Under the pieces are notes generated by a model. That model worked only from the letters and a program-made list of their open reading frames with translations, did not search any database and was not told the origin of the DNA. 64,000 nt of DNA from Oceanospirillum sanctuarii (GTDB lineage Bacteria > Pseudomonadota > Gammaproteobacteria > Pseudomonadales > Halomonadaceae): NCBI RefSeq assembly GCF_002150805.1, contig NZ_MTBA01000007.1, forward strand, positions 124,001 to 188,000. The letters run 5' to 3'. Both the position numbers and the translations under genes were made by a program. How positions within the stretch are numbered: the first letter of the stretch is position 1; the number at the start of each line of letters is the position of its first letter. Below are positions 44,034 to 52,961 of the stretch, one piece after another.

Positions 44034-45233
44034 ATGAATTCTTATGCTCAGGTCATTCCGTCAGAAGAAGAAATTGTACAACGCGCCCGTGACATGATCC
44101 CGACTCTGCGTGAGCGTGCAGAAGCCTGCGAAAAAGCGCGTATGGTTTCCACACAAACCATCAAAGAGTTTCAGGAAGCCGGTTTCTTTAAAATTCTGCA
44201 GCCAAAGCGTTGGGGCGGATATGAAATGAACCCGAACGTTCTGAACCGTGTTCTGATCGAACTGGCACGCGGCTGTCCTTCCAGTGCCTGGAACGTTATG
44301 GTGCTGGGGGTTCACCCGTTTGAAGTGGGCCTGCTGCCTGCAGAAGTGGGTGATGAACTCTGGGGTGAAGACAACAGCAAACTGGTGTCCTCCTCTTATG
44401 CTCCTTTTGGAACGGTAGAAGCGGTTGATGGCGGCTATCGTCTGAACGGTGAGTGGTTGACCTCCAGCGGCTGTGATCATGCTGAAGGTGGTGCTTTTGT
44501 CGGCGGTCGTGTTCAGGAGAACGGCACTACGGTATTCCGCTCCTTCTGGTTACAGCGTGACCAGATTGCCGAGATTGTTGATGACTGGTTTGTTGTAGGT
44601 TTGGCAGGCACCGGCAGTAAAAAACTGGTTATCAGAGATGTTTTTGTTCCGGCCTACCGCAGCCACGAAATTGGTGCTTATGGGGATGAGTCACATGCAG
44701 ACGTTAATAACCTCTACAAAGTCCCCTTCTTCTTTGTCTTCTACGCAGCCGTCTCCTCCGTGCTGGTGGGTATGGCCCGGGGTATGGCCGACCTTTACAT
44801 TGAGCACATGATTCCCCGTCAGAATATCAATCAGGCAGTGGGTTCTGCGGTAAAAGATCCTTTTATCAAAGGCAAGCTGGGTGAAGCGATGGCGAAAATT
44901 ATCGCAGCGGAAGCCCGTTTGTTGAATAACGTGGATGAAGCCTGGAGCTATGCCTCTGCAGGTCAGCTGGTGCCTCTGGATGTTCGTGTGCGTCACTTCG
45001 CGACCAACCAGTTTACCGGTGGTGACTGTTTCGAAGCGGCCCACATGATTTTCAAGAAAACCTCGACCCGGGGAATCTGGATGGACAGCCCGATGCAGCG
45101 TCAGCTGCGTGACCTTCTTGTTGGTGCAAACCACATTACTCAGAACCAGGACAACATCGGTGAGTTGCTGGGTGGCCATCTGTTGGGTTGCGAATTGCCT
45201 CAGCCAAACCCGTTCGGTGCCAAGACGTCCTGA
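44034..45233 (+). CDS. Two-component flavin-dependent monooxygenase, oxygenase subunit (HsaA/HpaH-C2 type)
   Basis: This 399-residue protein has the acyl-CoA dehydrogenase fold of group D flavin monooxygenases, such as HsaA and the C2 component of 4-hydroxyphenylacetate hydroxylase. These enzymes use FADH2 or FMNH2 supplied by a separate reductase to add an ortho hydroxyl to a phenol. Visible segments include FQEAGFFKILQPKRWGG, GCPSSAWNVMV, YRLNGEWLTSSGCDHA and VGLAGTGSKKLVI. By position it should hydroxylate the phenol that MhpB cleaves, taking the place of MhpA. The start at 44034 follows GGAG at six bases. A strong hairpin follows. Confidence 0.9.
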   Translation: MNSYAQVIPSEEEIVQRARDMIPTLRERAEACEKARMVSTQTIKEFQEAGFFKILQPKRWGGYEMNPNVLNRVLIELARGCPSSAWNVMVLGVHPFEVGLLPAEVGDELWGEDNSKLVSSSYAPFGTVEAVDGGYRLNGEWLTSSGCDHAEGGAFVGGRVQENGTTVFRSFWLQRDQIAEIVDDWFVVGLAGTGSKKLVIRDVFVPAYRSHEIGAYGDESHADVNNLYKVPFFFVFYAAVSSVLVGMARGMADLYIEHMIPRQNINQAVGSAVKDPFIKGKLGEAMAKIIAAEARLLNNVDEAWSYASAGQLVPLDVRVRHFATNQFTGGDCFEAAHMIFKKTSTRGIWMDSPMQRQLRDLLVGANHITQNQDNIGELLGGHLLGCELPQPNPFGAKTS

Positions 45234-45273
45234 TCGGTTGGTTCGCCGTTAAGTCCCTGACTCCGTTAAGCCC

Positions 45274-45307
45274 AAGGGAACAGCGCGCTGAAGCGCACTG
45301 TTCCCTT
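45274..45307 (+). other. Intercistronic hairpin between monooxygenase and flavin reductase genes
   Basis: AAGGGAACAG and CTGTTCCCTT pair over ten bases, and GCGC/GCGC extends the stem inside, with a TGAA loop. It is followed by CACTGC, not a T-tract. The flavin reductase gene starts 20 bases later. Confidence 0.75.
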
Positions 45308-45326
45308 CACTGCAGAGCAATACCCC

Positions 45327-45911
45327 ATGAATACAAAAACACTCGACCCAAATAACCTGCCAAACGGCAGCATCAATCAGTTGCTGGACTGGCAGCCGAA
45401 TGAGCGACTGGCTGCGATGCCCACGGTAAGCTCCGACGACCATAAATACGGCATGCGTCATTTTGCTGTTGGCGTCACCATTATCAGTGCCGCCCATGAA
45501 GGCCAGAAAGCAGGTCTGACGGCTACAGCCGTTTGTTCTGTAACCGCTGAACCACCCCGTCTGGTGGTTTTTGTGAACAAAAATGTTCAGGCCAGCGACA
45601 TTATTCTGAGCAGCGGCGCCTTGTGCGTAAACGTACTGGCCAGCGATCAGGAAGAGGTCGCTAAAGCTTTTGCCGGTATGGTGAAAGACGTACAGGGTGA
45701 AGCCCGCTTTGAATACGGCCAGTGGCGTGAGCTGGTTACCGGTGCGCCAACGCTGGATGGCTCTCTGGCTAATTTTGATTGCCGGGTGGTGAAGGTATTT
45801 GACGAGAGTACCCATCACGCCTTCCTGTGCGAAGTGATGTCCACCTGTGAGCGCAATGATGGCGAAGCTCTGATCTATCTGAATGGCGGCTTCCGCAGCG
45901 TCCCTCAGTAA
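45327..45911 (+). CDS. Flavin reductase (HpaC/HsaB-like), partner of the monooxygenase
   Basis: This 194-residue protein is of the FMN-binding split-barrel flavin reductase family. The hallmark HFAVGVTIISAAHEGQKAG (about 49-68), followed by TATAVCSVTAEPPRLVVFVNKN and SGALCVNVLA, is typical. It would use NAD(P)H to reduce free flavin for the oxygenase encoded upstream. An N-terminal extension of about 45 residues is present compared with the minimal family. It lies in the mhpB-oxygenase-reductase-mhpC operon. Confidence 0.9.
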   Translation: MNTKTLDPNNLPNGSINQLLDWQPNERLAAMPTVSSDDHKYGMRHFAVGVTIISAAHEGQKAGLTATAVCSVTAEPPRLVVFVNKNVQASDIILSSGALCVNVLASDQEEVAKAFAGMVKDVQGEARFEYGQWRELVTGAPTLDGSLANFDCRVVKVFDESTHHAFLCEVMSTCERNDGEALIYLNGGFRSVPQ

Positions 45912-46100
45912 GGTTTAGCATGAGGCCCTGCCGTTGTGGCGGGGCTTTGTTTTTCCGATGGCTATGTTTTTTTCACTGACAGTGCCTTTTTCGGTGGCTG
46001 TGCATTGCTCAGGTGCAGCCCGATTTTCAGATGTTTGTTTTCAGTTTTTCGGGGCGCGGTTCAGGTTATCGGCGTGCCCCGAATCCTTTGGAGTCGTTTT

Positions 46101-46961
46101 ATGTCTACCCAATATACGGCGGAGAATACGTCACACATGATCCATGTGGATGTTGATGGCACCGGCATGGATCTGCACTACAACGCTATAGGTGAGGGCA
46201 GTCAGACCCTGATCATGATGCACGGTTCAGGACCGGGGGCCAGTGGTTGGGCCAACTTCAATCGTAACATCACTCCCTTTGTTGATGCGGGTTATCGGGT
46301 ATTGCTGCTGGACAGTCCCGGCTGGAGTAAGAGCTCACCGGTTGTGTGCTCGGGTTCCCGTTCTGATCTGAATGCCAGTGCTTTGCTGGCCTTTATGGAT
46401 AAGCTGGATATTGCCAAAGCACATCTGGTGGGGAACTCCATGGGCGGCCATTCGGTGGTCGCCTTTGCTCTGCGCTATCCGGAGCGGGTAGGCAAGCTGG
46501 TACTGATGGGGGGCGGCACCGGTGGCCCAAGTCAGTTTGTGCCTATGCCGACGGAAGGGATTAAGCTGATCCAGAAGCTCTATCGTGAGCCAACGATTGA
46601 GAACCTGAAGGCGATGATGCAGATCTTTGTTTTTGACACCAGCCACCTGACCGAAGAGCTGTTTCAGGCCCGTCTGGATAATATGCTGCGTAACCGTGAG
46701 CATCTGGAAAATTTTGTCAAAAGTGCAGAGCTGAACCCGAAACAGTTCCCGGATTTTGGCCATCGGCTGCATGAGATTCAGGCTGAAACGCTGGTGGTCT
46801 GGGGACGGGATGACCGCTTTGTGCCAATGGATATCGGCCTGCGACTTATTCGCGGTATTCCTAACGCTCAGCTGCATATCTTTAATCAATGCGGTCACTG
46901 GGTGCAGTGGGAGCATGCGGATACCTTCAATCGCATGACATTGGATTTTCTGGCGCACTGA
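46101..46961 (+). CDS. mhpC: 2-hydroxy-6-oxonona-2,4-dienedioate hydrolase MhpC
   Basis: MhpC is an alpha/beta-hydrolase that splits the C-C bond of the ring-cleavage product, giving succinate and 2-hydroxypenta-2,4-dienoate. The 286-residue length matches E. coli MhpC (288). The motifs [18 protein letters not shown] (oxyanion region), GNSMGGHS (nucleophile Ser), [10 protein letters not shown] (Asp) and [11 protein letters not shown] (His) are all present. The frame extends upstream to 45936, but GGAG seven bases before the ATG at 46101 and family length set the start. It is the last gene of the first plus-strand operon. Confidence 0.95.
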   Translation: MSTQYTAENTSHMIHVDVDGTGMDLHYNAIGEGSQTLIMMHGSGPGASGWANFNRNITPFVDAGYRVLLLDSPGWSKSSPVVCSGSRSDLNASALLAFMDKLDIAKAHLVGNSMGGHSVVAFALRYPERVGKLVLMGGGTGGPSQFVPMPTEGIKLIQKLYREPTIENLKAMMQIFVFDTSHLTEELFQARLDNMLRNREHLENFVKSAELNPKQFPDFGHRLHEIQAETLVVWGRDDRFVPMDIGLRLIRGIPNAQLHIFNQCGHWVQWEHADTFNRMTLDFLAH

Positions 46962-47003
46962 TCTGAGTGCGGCAGTATGGCTGCCGGAGCGGATGCATGT
47001 AAA

Positions 47004-47064
47004 AACGAATGAAGCAGCGGTTACGCTGCTTCATTCGTTGTATGCTTTATCAGAATGCATACAA
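47004..47064. terminator. Double-hairpin terminator between mhpC and the regulator gene
   Basis: AACGAATGAAGCAGCG (47004-47019) pairs perfectly with CGCTGCTTCATTCGTT (47024-47039), a 16-base stem with a four-base loop. A second stem, TTGTATGC/GCATACAA (47038-47064), overlaps its end. It lies between convergent genes. Confidence 0.75.
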
Positions 47065-47114
47065 GATTAGTTATATACAGGGCGAGTTGTATTCAGGGTT
47101 TAATACTTTTTTAG

Positions 47115-47903
47115 TTAAACCTTTGATTCAATCGCAGTAACAGTTTCGATCATTTTTTGCAGATATTTCTTTTCGGCCTCTTCAATTGTCATCGCCTGCT
47201 TAATATAAATCAGATTAAGGCAACCTAAGACACGGCCCTTGCTTTTAATTGGTAAGGCGATTGCTGCAATTTTACCTTCTTCACCCCAGTCGCCGTAGTT
47301 GTAGCCATATCCTCTATGTCGAGTTCTGCTGAGCACAGAGTGCACGTAGTTTCTGTCTCTGGCCAGCTCTCCTTGCTCATCATCCCGGCTTTGCAGCAGT
47401 GTCAGAATGCTCTGGCGTTCATTCTCAGGACAAAAGGCCAGATAGGCCCGGCCCGTAGCAGAACGCAGCATCGGCAGTCGGCGTCCTACCATATTGCGAT
47501 GGAACGAGAGGCGGCTGAACTTGTGGGTAGTTTCCCGGACGACCATCGCATCCACATCAAAGGTACAGATGTCCGTTGGCCAGACCACCGCTTGCATCAG
47601 CTCCCCGAGCAGAGGTGCGGCCAGCTGTGAAATCCATTGCTCATCACGGAAACCTTCACTTAGTTCACGAACCTTGAGTGTCAGCTGGTAACTGTCATCC
47701 GAAAAACTCTGGCGCACATAACCCGCTTCGATCAGGGTCTCAAGCAGGCGCTTCACGGTGGTTCGGTGGATACCGCTCTGTTCTGCCAGCTCCCGGATGC
47801 GGGCTCCACCATCCGAACGGTTCATCAGATTGAGCAGTGACAGCCCTCGAACAAGTCCGCGAACGGTTTTGTACTCGGTTTCTGATTTTTGATCTTGAGG
47901 CAT
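47115..47903 (-). CDS. mhpR: IclR-family regulator, MhpR-like
   Basis: This 262-residue IclR-type regulator has a winged helix-turn-helix at the N-terminus (IRELAEQSGIHRTTVKRLLETL, about 35-56) and the IclR effector domain after it (GRRLPMLRSATGRAYLAFC, about 145). MhpR of E. coli is an IclR-type activator of the mhp genes responding to hydroxyphenylpropionates. The open frame reaches 48029, but GGAG eight bases before the ATG at 47903 sets the start. A GTGCAC-N3-GTGCAC operator directly abuts this GGAG, so the gene is probably autoregulated. It is divergent from mhpD and convergent with mhpC. Confidence 0.9.
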   Translation of the reverse strand: MPQDQKSETEYKTVRGLVRGLSLLNLMNRSDGGARIRELAEQSGIHRTTVKRLLETLIEAGYVRQSFSDDSYQLTLKVRELSEGFRDEQWISQLAAPLLGELMQAVVWPTDICTFDVDAMVVRETTHKFSRLSFHRNMVGRRLPMLRSATGRAYLAFCPENERQSILTLLQSRDDEQGELARDRNYVHSVLSRTRHRGYGYNYGDWGEEGKIAAIALPIKSKGRVLGCLNLIYIKQAMTIEEAEKKYLQKMIETVTAIESKV

Positions 47904-47915
47904 AACTCTAACTCC

Positions 47916-47977
47916 GTGCACTTGGTGCACTTGCGGGGCGTTAAGCGTTGAGGTGATTATTTGACCAATTTTATACT
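47916..47977 (+). promoter_or_regulatory. MhpR-type operator and promoter for mhpDFE
   Basis: The operator GTGCAC-TTG-GTGCAC is at 47916-47930. After 17 bases comes TTGAGG (47948-47953), an 18-base spacer and TATACT (47972-47977). Start would be near 47985. The same operator sits just upstream of the regulator's own ribosome-binding site on the other strand. Confidence 0.8.
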
Positions 47978-48058
47978 CATATAACGCTGTGAAAAACCAG
48001 TAAACGCTGCAATAAAGCGCTGGCATCACTATTCACCTAATAATAAAGATATAAAAAT

Positions 48059-48850
48059 ATGGCTAATGATGAATCCCTGTATCAGCTTGCAGAGATGATA
48101 CGTAATGCTGAGTCTGGCTCGGGCCCGATTGCTCCGATCCGACATCAATTAAATCCGCTGGATATTGAAAGTGCATATCAGATCCAGAGGATCAATACGG
48201 ACTTTTATCTCGACAAGGGCCGCCGTCTGGTGGGTAAAAAAATCGGCCTGACCAATCCTGCCGTTCAGCAGCAGCTGGGTGTGGATCAGCCGGACTACGG
48301 TGTTCTCTTTGCCGATATGTGTTTTGGTGACAATGAGACTGTTCCTTACTCACGACTGCAACAGCCGAAAATTGAAGCTGAGCTGGGTTTTGTCCTGAAA
48401 AAAGACCTGTCGCATCCGGATACCACCTTTGATGAAGTGCTGGCAGCTATCGACTTTGTGGTTCCTGCTCTGGAGATTGTGGGCAGCCGTATTGCGGGGT
48501 GGGATATCCAGTTTGTGGATACGGTAGCGGATAACGCTTCAAGTTCTGCCTATGTGATCGGTGGCCCGGCGCGACCGGTGCAGGGATTGGATATGCGGGC
48601 AGTGACCATGGAAATGACCCGCAATGGTGAGCTGGTTTCCAGTGGTAGTGGTGACAAGTGTCTGGGGCATCCGGTGAATGCCGCAGTCTGGCTGGCGCGG
48701 ATTATGGCCCGGCACGGATCGCCGCTGAAAGCCGGGGAGCTGATTCTGACCGGTGCACTTGGCCCTATGGTGAATGTCGAGCCGGGCGACCGTTTTGAGG
48801 CTTCTATTTCAGGTGTCGGACAGGTTTCGGTGCAGTTCTCCGCTTCCTGA
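48059..48850 (+). CDS. mhpD: 2-keto-4-pentenoate hydratase MhpD
   Basis: This 263-residue enzyme adds water to 2-hydroxypenta-2,4-dienoate to give 4-hydroxy-2-oxovalerate. The motifs [23 protein letters not shown] (about 60-82), [11 protein letters not shown] (metal-binding Glu pair), [10 protein letters not shown] and the C-terminal [11 protein letters not shown] fit the hydratase/decarboxylase family and the MhpD length (269 in E. coli). No strong ribosome-binding site is visible before the ATG. It is the first gene of mhpDFE and is divergent from the regulator. Confidence 0.94.
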   Translation: MANDESLYQLAEMIRNAESGSGPIAPIRHQLNPLDIESAYQIQRINTDFYLDKGRRLVGKKIGLTNPAVQQQLGVDQPDYGVLFADMCFGDNETVPYSRLQQPKIEAELGFVLKKDLSHPDTTFDEVLAAIDFVVPALEIVGSRIAGWDIQFVDTVADNASSSAYVIGGPARPVQGLDMRAVTMEMTRNGELVSSGSGDKCLGHPVNAAVWLARIMARHGSPLKAGELILTGALGPMVNVEPGDRFEASISGVGQVSVQFSAS

Positions 48851-48887
48851 TGGCCTACTCAATCACTGCTGCAAAAGGTAGAAACAG

Positions 48888-49802
48888 ATGAGCAATAAAC
48901 TCAAGGCGGTCATTATCGGCCCCGGTAACATCGGCACCGATTTGCTGATGAAAATGAAGCGCTCCGAATGGATTGAGCCAGTATGGATGGTGGGTATTGA
49001 TCCTGAATCTGAAGGCCTGAAACGTGCTGAACAGATGGGCATCAAAACCTGCGCCACAGGTGTTGACGGTATTCTCGAGCATGTGATTGCTGACGATATC
49101 CGTGTGACCTTTGATGCGACCTCGGCTTATGTACATGCCGAAAACTCCCGTAAGCTTAACGAGCTGGGTGTGATCATGGTCGACCTGACGCCTGCGGCGA
49201 TTGGCCCTTATTGCGTGCCGCCAGTGAATCTGGAGGCCCACGCCAAAAACCTCGAAATGAACGTCAACATGGTGACCTGTGGTGGCCAGGCGACCATTCC
49301 GATGGTGGCGGCGGTTTCCCGTGTTCAGTCAGTAGATTACGGCGAAATCATCGCCACAGTGTCGTCCAAATCCGTTGGCCCGGGCACCCGTCAGAACATT
49401 GATGAATTCACCCGTACCACAGCTGGTGCGGTAGAAAAAGTCGGCGGTGCCAAACAGGGCAAGGCCATCATCATCATCAACCCCGCTGAACCACCGCTGA
49501 TCATGCGCGACACCGTTCACTGCCTGACAGCTGAAGAACCAAATCGTGATGCTATCACCGAATCCGTACACCAGATGGTCGCTGAGGTGCAGAAATACGT
49601 ACCAGGTTACCGTCTTGTGAATGGCCCGGTGTTCGATGGCAACCGCGTCTCCATGTTTATGGAAGTGGAAGGTCTGGGCGACTTCCTGCCGAAATACGCC
49701 GGTAACCTCGACATTATGACCGCAGCCGGTCTGCGCACCGCTGAAATGTTCGCCGAAGAAGTGGCGAATGGAACCATCTCACTGCCAGCACGCGGCGAAT
49801 AA
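48888..49802 (+). CDS. mhpF: Acetaldehyde dehydrogenase (acylating) MhpF
   Basis: This 304-residue enzyme oxidises acetaldehyde to acetyl-CoA with NAD+ and CoA. The Rossmann motif [10 protein letters not shown] is at about residues 10-19, and the catalytic cysteine lies in [14 protein letters not shown] (about residue 129). It normally forms a complex with the aldolase MhpE, through which acetaldehyde is channelled. The aldolase gene follows within 13 bases. GAAACAG provides only a moderate ribosome-binding site. Confidence 0.95.
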   Translation: MSNKLKAVIIGPGNIGTDLLMKMKRSEWIEPVWMVGIDPESEGLKRAEQMGIKTCATGVDGILEHVIADDIRVTFDATSAYVHAENSRKLNELGVIMVDLTPAAIGPYCVPPVNLEAHAKNLEMNVNMVTCGGQATIPMVAAVSRVQSVDYGEIIATVSSKSVGPGTRQNIDEFTRTTAGAVEKVGGAKQGKAIIIINPAEPPLIMRDTVHCLTAEEPNRDAITESVHQMVAEVQKYVPGYRLVNGPVFDGNRVSMFMEVEGLGDFLPKYAGNLDIMTAAGLRTAEMFAEEVANGTISLPARGE

Positions 49803-49815
49803 GGGGAGTATTGAT

Positions 49816-50835
49816 ATGAACTTGCAAGGTAAAAGCGTAAAGCTTCATGACATGTCCCTGCGCGATGGCATGCATGCCAAGCGTCACCAGATTAGCGTTG
49901 ATGAGATGGTGAAAGTCGCCTGTGCCATGGACGAAGCCGGTATGCCGCTGATCGAAGTCACTCACGGAGATGGCTTGGGAGGTGCATCGGTAAACTACGG
50001 CTTCCCTGCTCACACGGACGAAGAATATCTGAGTGCTGTGATTCCCAAGATGAAACAGGCGAAAGTTTCTGCACTTCTACTACCGGGTATCGGCACCGTC
50101 GATCACCTGAAAATGGCCAAGGATCTGGGCGTTAGCACCATCCGTGTGGCGACCCACTGTACCGAAGCGGATGTTTCACAGCAGCACATTACTTTCGCCC
50201 GTGAACTCAACATGGACACCGTGGGCTTCCTGATGATGGCGCACATGGCGTCTGCTGAGAAAATTGTTGAGCAGGCCAAACTTATGGTCAGCTATGGTGC
50301 CAACTGCATCTACTGTACTGATTCTGCCGGTTACATGCTGCCTGATGAAGTGACGGAAAAAATTACCGCACTGCGCAACGAACTGGACAGCGGTATCGAG
50401 ATCGGTTTTCACGGCCACCACAACATGGCGATGGGCGTGGCCAACTCACTGGCTGCGATCGAAGCAGGTTGTGCCTGTATCGACGGCTCTGTGGCGGGAT
50501 TAGGTGCCGGTGCCGGTAACACACCGTTGGAAGTATTGTGTGCAGTACTGAACCGCATGGGCTGCGAAACCGGTATTGATCTGTACAAGATTATGGATGT
50601 GGCTGAGGACCTGATCACGCCGATGATGGACCAGCCAATCCGTGTAGACCGTGACGCACTGACACTGGGTTATGCTGGTGTTTACTCCTCATTCCTGCTA
50701 TTCGCTCAGCGTGCTGAAAAGAAATACGGCGTGAGTGCTCGTGACATTCTGGTGGAGTTAGGTAAACGCGGCACTGTTGGTGGTCAGGAAGATATGATTG
50801 AAGATCTGGCGCTGACGATGGCAAAAGCCATCTAA
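49816..50835 (+). CDS. mhpE: 4-hydroxy-2-oxovalerate aldolase MhpE
   Basis: This 339-residue aldolase splits 4-hydroxy-2-oxovalerate into pyruvate and acetaldehyde. The DRE-TIM signature [11 protein letters not shown] (about 12-22) holds the metal-binding aspartate and catalytic histidine, and [15 protein letters not shown] (about 197-211) carries the two metal-ligand histidines. [16 protein letters not shown] is also conserved. The frame extends upstream into mhpF, but GGGGAG before the ATG at 49816 is decisive. It is the last gene of mhpDFE. Confidence 0.96.
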   Translation: MNLQGKSVKLHDMSLRDGMHAKRHQISVDEMVKVACAMDEAGMPLIEVTHGDGLGGASVNYGFPAHTDEEYLSAVIPKMKQAKVSALLLPGIGTVDHLKMAKDLGVSTIRVATHCTEADVSQQHITFARELNMDTVGFLMMAHMASAEKIVEQAKLMVSYGANCIYCTDSAGYMLPDEVTEKITALRNELDSGIEIGFHGHHNMAMGVANSLAAIEAGCACIDGSVAGLGAGAGNTPLEVLCAVLNRMGCETGIDLYKIMDVAEDLITPMMDQPIRVDRDALTLGYAGVYSSFLLFAQRAEKKYGVSARDILVELGKRGTVGGQEDMIEDLALTMAKAI

Positions 50836-50946
50836 GCCCTCATTGCTCTCAAAGTGATCAAAGAGAGTTTAGAAAGTGTCATTGTGAAGATGTTGCTCGC
50901 ATCTTAAGGCTGATCTCTGTTCCCATTAACAGAAACTTGTGCCTTT

Positions 50947-50979
50947 AGCAGAAGTACTTTTGTACTTCTGCTTTTTTTA
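50947..50979. terminator. Rho-independent terminator after mhpDFE
   Basis: AGCAGAAGTAC pairs with GTACTTCTGCT around TTTT and is followed by six more T residues. It lies between convergent genes; its last bases overlap the stop region of the cyclase gene on the other strand. Confidence 0.88.
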
Positions 50980-52365
50980 TTCTTCTTCAGGTGTTTTGCT
51001 ACTGACAGTTTTCTCAGCCTGCTTTCGCTGATACATATGCTGATCTGCAATATTCAGCAGTTCTTCGATGCTCACCGGCTCGCGGGGATCAAACAGAGCA
51101 AAGCCGATACTCAGTGATGGCGTAATTAAACGTTCTTGCTGAGATTGCCCTAGCTGATGGTTAAAACAGAACGGGTGATGACTCAGGTGAGCCTTGATCT
51201 TCTCGATTCTGTCCGCTGTTCTGGCGCTATTACTGATATCGGTCAGAACCACTAAAAACTCATCGCCGCCGATACGTGCTACTACATCCCGCTCAGTGAT
51301 CGCCTGCTTCAGATATTGGGCGATATGAATCAGCAACTGATCCCCGACATCGTGGCCGAACTCATCATTCACCTTTTTAAAGTCATTCAGGTCGATGTTG
51401 AGCAGAGCAAAGTCAGACTTAGGGCTTTCAGAGGTCGCTTTTTCAAGATACGACATCATGTAGCGCCGATTGGGCAGATGGGTCAGTTCATCCTGCAGCG
51501 CTGCATTATGGGAGATACGGTAGGCCCTCAACAGCATCAGCAATGATGTATAGAAGAGGGCGATTCCGGCAAAGCCAAGGGCATAGATGAGGCTCATATC
51601 CGGAGCTTTGAGTTCAAAACGACCGGCCATTGCCCATTGCGTGTTGGGCAGCAAAATCGGCAGCACGATATCCGGCTTATCAAACACTGTGGCCTGACCA
51701 TAGAAGGTGATTGGGGCTTCTGTGTAAGAGTAGCGTCGGTGCATGGCGATGCTGACATTTTCAAGCTGGTGTATCCCTGTGTCTTGCAGTAGCTGACCGT
51801 AATCCAGGACGATACTGACACTGCCCCAGTAGTCATTTTTCAGGGGAAAATCACTGAAGATCGGAAAACGAGCAATGATTGCCTGACCACCTTGAACCAG
51901 TTCTAAAGGCCCATCCAGATATACACTACCCAGCTCCTGAGCTTTCAGAACCGATGCGTATTGTTTGGGATTGGATCGGAAATCAAAGCCCAGAGCCTTT
52001 TCATTACCCTGAAGGGGATAAACATAGCGGATGATATTGTTTGGGGCAGCCCCCACGTTACGGACATAGGGTGAACTTTGCACCAGCTTGCCTGCCAGTT
52101 CATCCCAGCGTTCAAGGCCAAAGGCCGGGTCGATGGTCAGGATGGAGGCGAGGCTGTCAGCTTTATAGATGTTCTCAAAGATTCTGGCTTCAATGTTAGA
52201 GCGTACCAGTGCTATCTCCCGACGGATCTCCTGTTCCTGTTCCGAGGCCAGAAACTCGCTTCGGTTCTGAGCAAAACTTTGCAGCAAAAAGAGTCCGCAG
52301 CCCCAATACAGAATTGAGGCCAGAATGATAAAGTGTCTCTGGTAGATAAAACCTGACATAAACAT
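50977..52365 (-). CDS. CHASE-domain diguanylate cyclase
   Basis: This 462-residue membrane protein has an N-terminal helix (about 8-30), a periplasmic CHASE domain (about 60-240, with SSPYVRNVGAAPNN and RYVYPLQGNEKALGFDF) and a second helix near 262-285. The cytoplasmic GGDEF domain has ARIGGDEFLVVL (about residue 380) intact, with no RxxD inhibitory site in front. It should make c-di-GMP in response to an external signal. A second ATG two codons in (52359) is equally possible, and no clear ribosome-binding site is seen. Confidence 0.9.
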   Translation of the reverse strand: MFMSGFIYQRHFIILASILYWGCGLFLLQSFAQNRSEFLASEQEQEIRREIALVRSNIEARIFENIYKADSLASILTIDPAFGLERWDELAGKLVQSSPYVRNVGAAPNNIIRYVYPLQGNEKALGFDFRSNPKQYASVLKAQELGSVYLDGPLELVQGGQAIIARFPIFSDFPLKNDYWGSVSIVLDYGQLLQDTGIHQLENVSIAMHRRYSYTEAPITFYGQATVFDKPDIVLPILLPNTQWAMAGRFELKAPDMSLIYALGFAGIALFYTSLLMLLRAYRISHNAALQDELTHLPNRRYMMSYLEKATSESPKSDFALLNIDLNDFKKVNDEFGHDVGDQLLIHIAQYLKQAITERDVVARIGGDEFLVVLTDISNSARTADRIEKIKAHLSHHPFCFNHQLGQSQQERLITPSLSIGFALFDPREPVSIEELLNIADQHMYQRKQAEKTVSSKTPEEE

Positions 52366-52563
52366 TAGGTTATTATCGTGCCAGTTTTACAAACAAGTAA
52401 AGAGAATGTTTCTTCATTGTCCGTATCGGTTTTTTGTGGAGTAGGTGGCGCATTTCTTCTCAGTATGGCTGATTCATTGAGGTTTGGGTTCCTGTTGCCG
52501 AAAATATCTGTTATACCCAGATGTATTAGTAAAAAACTTAACGTAATCAAGGTGTCCAGCAGT

Positions 52564-52869
52564 ATGGTAATTAAAGAGTTTACCCGGGATCAGCAATCGA
52601 AACTGACCTTTACCGGCCGTTTTGATTTCAGTGCCCACAAAGATTTCCGAGAGTCCTATCAGAAGCTGTTGGAAAACAAAGTAAAGCTGATCGTGCTTGA
52701 TCTGAATGGTGTTGAATATCTGGACAGTTCCGCTTTGGGAATGTTGCTGCAGTTTAAAGACAAAGCAGATGCTACCCGCACCAAGATCGTGATCGAAAGC
52801 CGTAATACTTTTGTGAACGATATTCTGGCAACGGCTAACTTCCAGAAGATCTTTGAGATGAAAAAGTAA
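52564..52869 (+). CDS. STAS-domain protein (anti-sigma factor antagonist type)
   Basis: This 102-residue protein is a complete STAS domain. The central LIVLDLNGVEYLDSSALGMLL (about 42-61) contains the conserved Asp-Ser-Ser-Ala with the serine that is phosphorylated in SpoIIAA-like proteins. The open frame extends upstream to 52378, but AAGGTG lies suitably before the ATG at 52564 and the domain starts there. It stands alone, without a visible kinase partner; in related bacteria such proteins act in biofilm or c-di-GMP pathways together with HptB-like modules. It ends at a strong terminator. Confidence 0.85.
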   Translation: MVIKEFTRDQQSKLTFTGRFDFSAHKDFRESYQKLLENKVKLIVLDLNGVEYLDSSALGMLLQFKDKADATRTKIVIESRNTFVNDILATANFQKIFEMKK

Positions 52870-52883
52870 GCCCTTTTCATGTG

Positions 52884-52924
52884 AAAAAGCCCTCACCGGT
52901 TTTATACCAGTGAGGGCTTTTTTA
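52884..52924. terminator. Rho-independent terminator
   Basis: AAAAAGCCCTCAC pairs with GTGAGGGCTTTTTT. It separates the convergent STAS and AEC transporter genes and can act on both. Confidence 0.92.
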
Positions 52925-52961
52925 TCGGTTATGGATTCAGTCTGCATAGCAGGCAGAGTAT

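Noticed and set aside
52477-52504. GCCGAAAA before the STAS gene as a sigma-28 -10 element
   Set aside because: The matching -35 (TAAA) is missing; TTGA is found instead, so the fit is too poor.
52378-52563. N-terminal extension of the STAS protein in the open frame
   Set aside because: A proper ribosome-binding site and the conserved domain both begin at 52564; the upstream part is not conserved-looking sequence.
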